Source: Syngnathus acus
Taxonomy: Eukaryota > Chordata > Actinopteri > Syngnathiformes > Syngnathidae
NCBI RefSeq assembly: GCF_901709675.1
Contig: NC_051104.1
Span: forward strand, 625,001 to 689,000
DNA length: 64,000 nucleotides
Reading direction: 5' to 3'
The translations under genes were made by a program, and so were the position numbers. The notes below the pieces were generated by a model. It saw nothing but the letters and a program-made list of their open reading frames with translations. It did not search any database and was not told where the DNA came from. Each line of letters opens with the position of its first letter. The first letter of the stretch is position 1. Below are positions 63,904-64,000 of this stretch, piece after piece.

Positions 63904-64000
63904 GGTGTTGTTTTGACGCTCTTGAGATTTACGTAAATGGTTTCTTGGGATAGTTTGAGTGTTGACCTTTCCACTCCAGCTCGAGCATGCCTGCCGCTTG
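63904..64000. other. Window end, nothing recognised
   Basis: 97 bases of unique-looking DNA. Confidence 0.6.

Overview
The window looks like teleost fish DNA, probably percomorph, but I cannot name a species. The evidence is the repeats: three copies of the fish RTE-clade retrotransposon Rex3, a fish-type L2 fragment, tRNA-derived fish SINEs, several hAT-type DNA transposon derivatives and long CA/TG microsatellites. I recognised no host protein-coding exon with confidence. The only convincing protein-coding sequences belong to retrotransposons.

Layout. Positions 1-787 hold a 251-bp tandem repeat joined to a fragment of an unclassified DNA transposon. Positions 788-12288 are one nested pile of retroelements. 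A minus-strand Rex3 copy (2229-3575 plus 11766-12288) was split by an AT-rich two-ORF LINE (3576-11765) and separately hit by a SINE (3138-3346). An L2 fragment now abuts its broken 3' side. The AT-rich LINE was itself hit, inside its 3' untranslated region, by a complete plus-strand Rex3 (3639-6988) and a second SINE (7208-7523). Positions 12871-14186 and 27936-29268 are two inverted copies of one internally deleted hAT element. Between them lie microsatellites, old SINE remnants, a second complete Rex3 (21842-25210) and a 201-bp foldback MITE (25259-25459).

From about 29.3 kb to 64 kb the density of mobile elements drops sharply. Two exceptions are recognisable: a 0.9-kb hAT remnant (37736-38629) and a short hAT-like repeat near 57.8 kb. 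The rest is single-copy-looking DNA with many short TAATTA/ATTAGC-type blocks. This resembles the non-coding regulatory landscape or long introns around a vertebrate developmental gene, but that is inference. CTCF-like motifs lie mostly in minus orientation before 35.1 kb, and the two better plus-strand matches lie after 40.6 kb, a pattern that could mark a domain boundary near the change in repeat density.

How the parts work together. Rex3 and the AT-rich LINE each encode an endonuclease and reverse transcriptase in open frames and look young. The SINEs and hAT derivatives are non-autonomous and depend on enzymes made elsewhere. The target-site duplications and junctions let the insertion order be read directly. 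The main leads are: two intact Rex3 copies whose endonuclease lacks the expected catalytic glutamate, the ordered nest, the inverted hAT pair, an unexplained 257-codon open frame behind a GC-box cluster, and a possible exon at about 17.9 kb.
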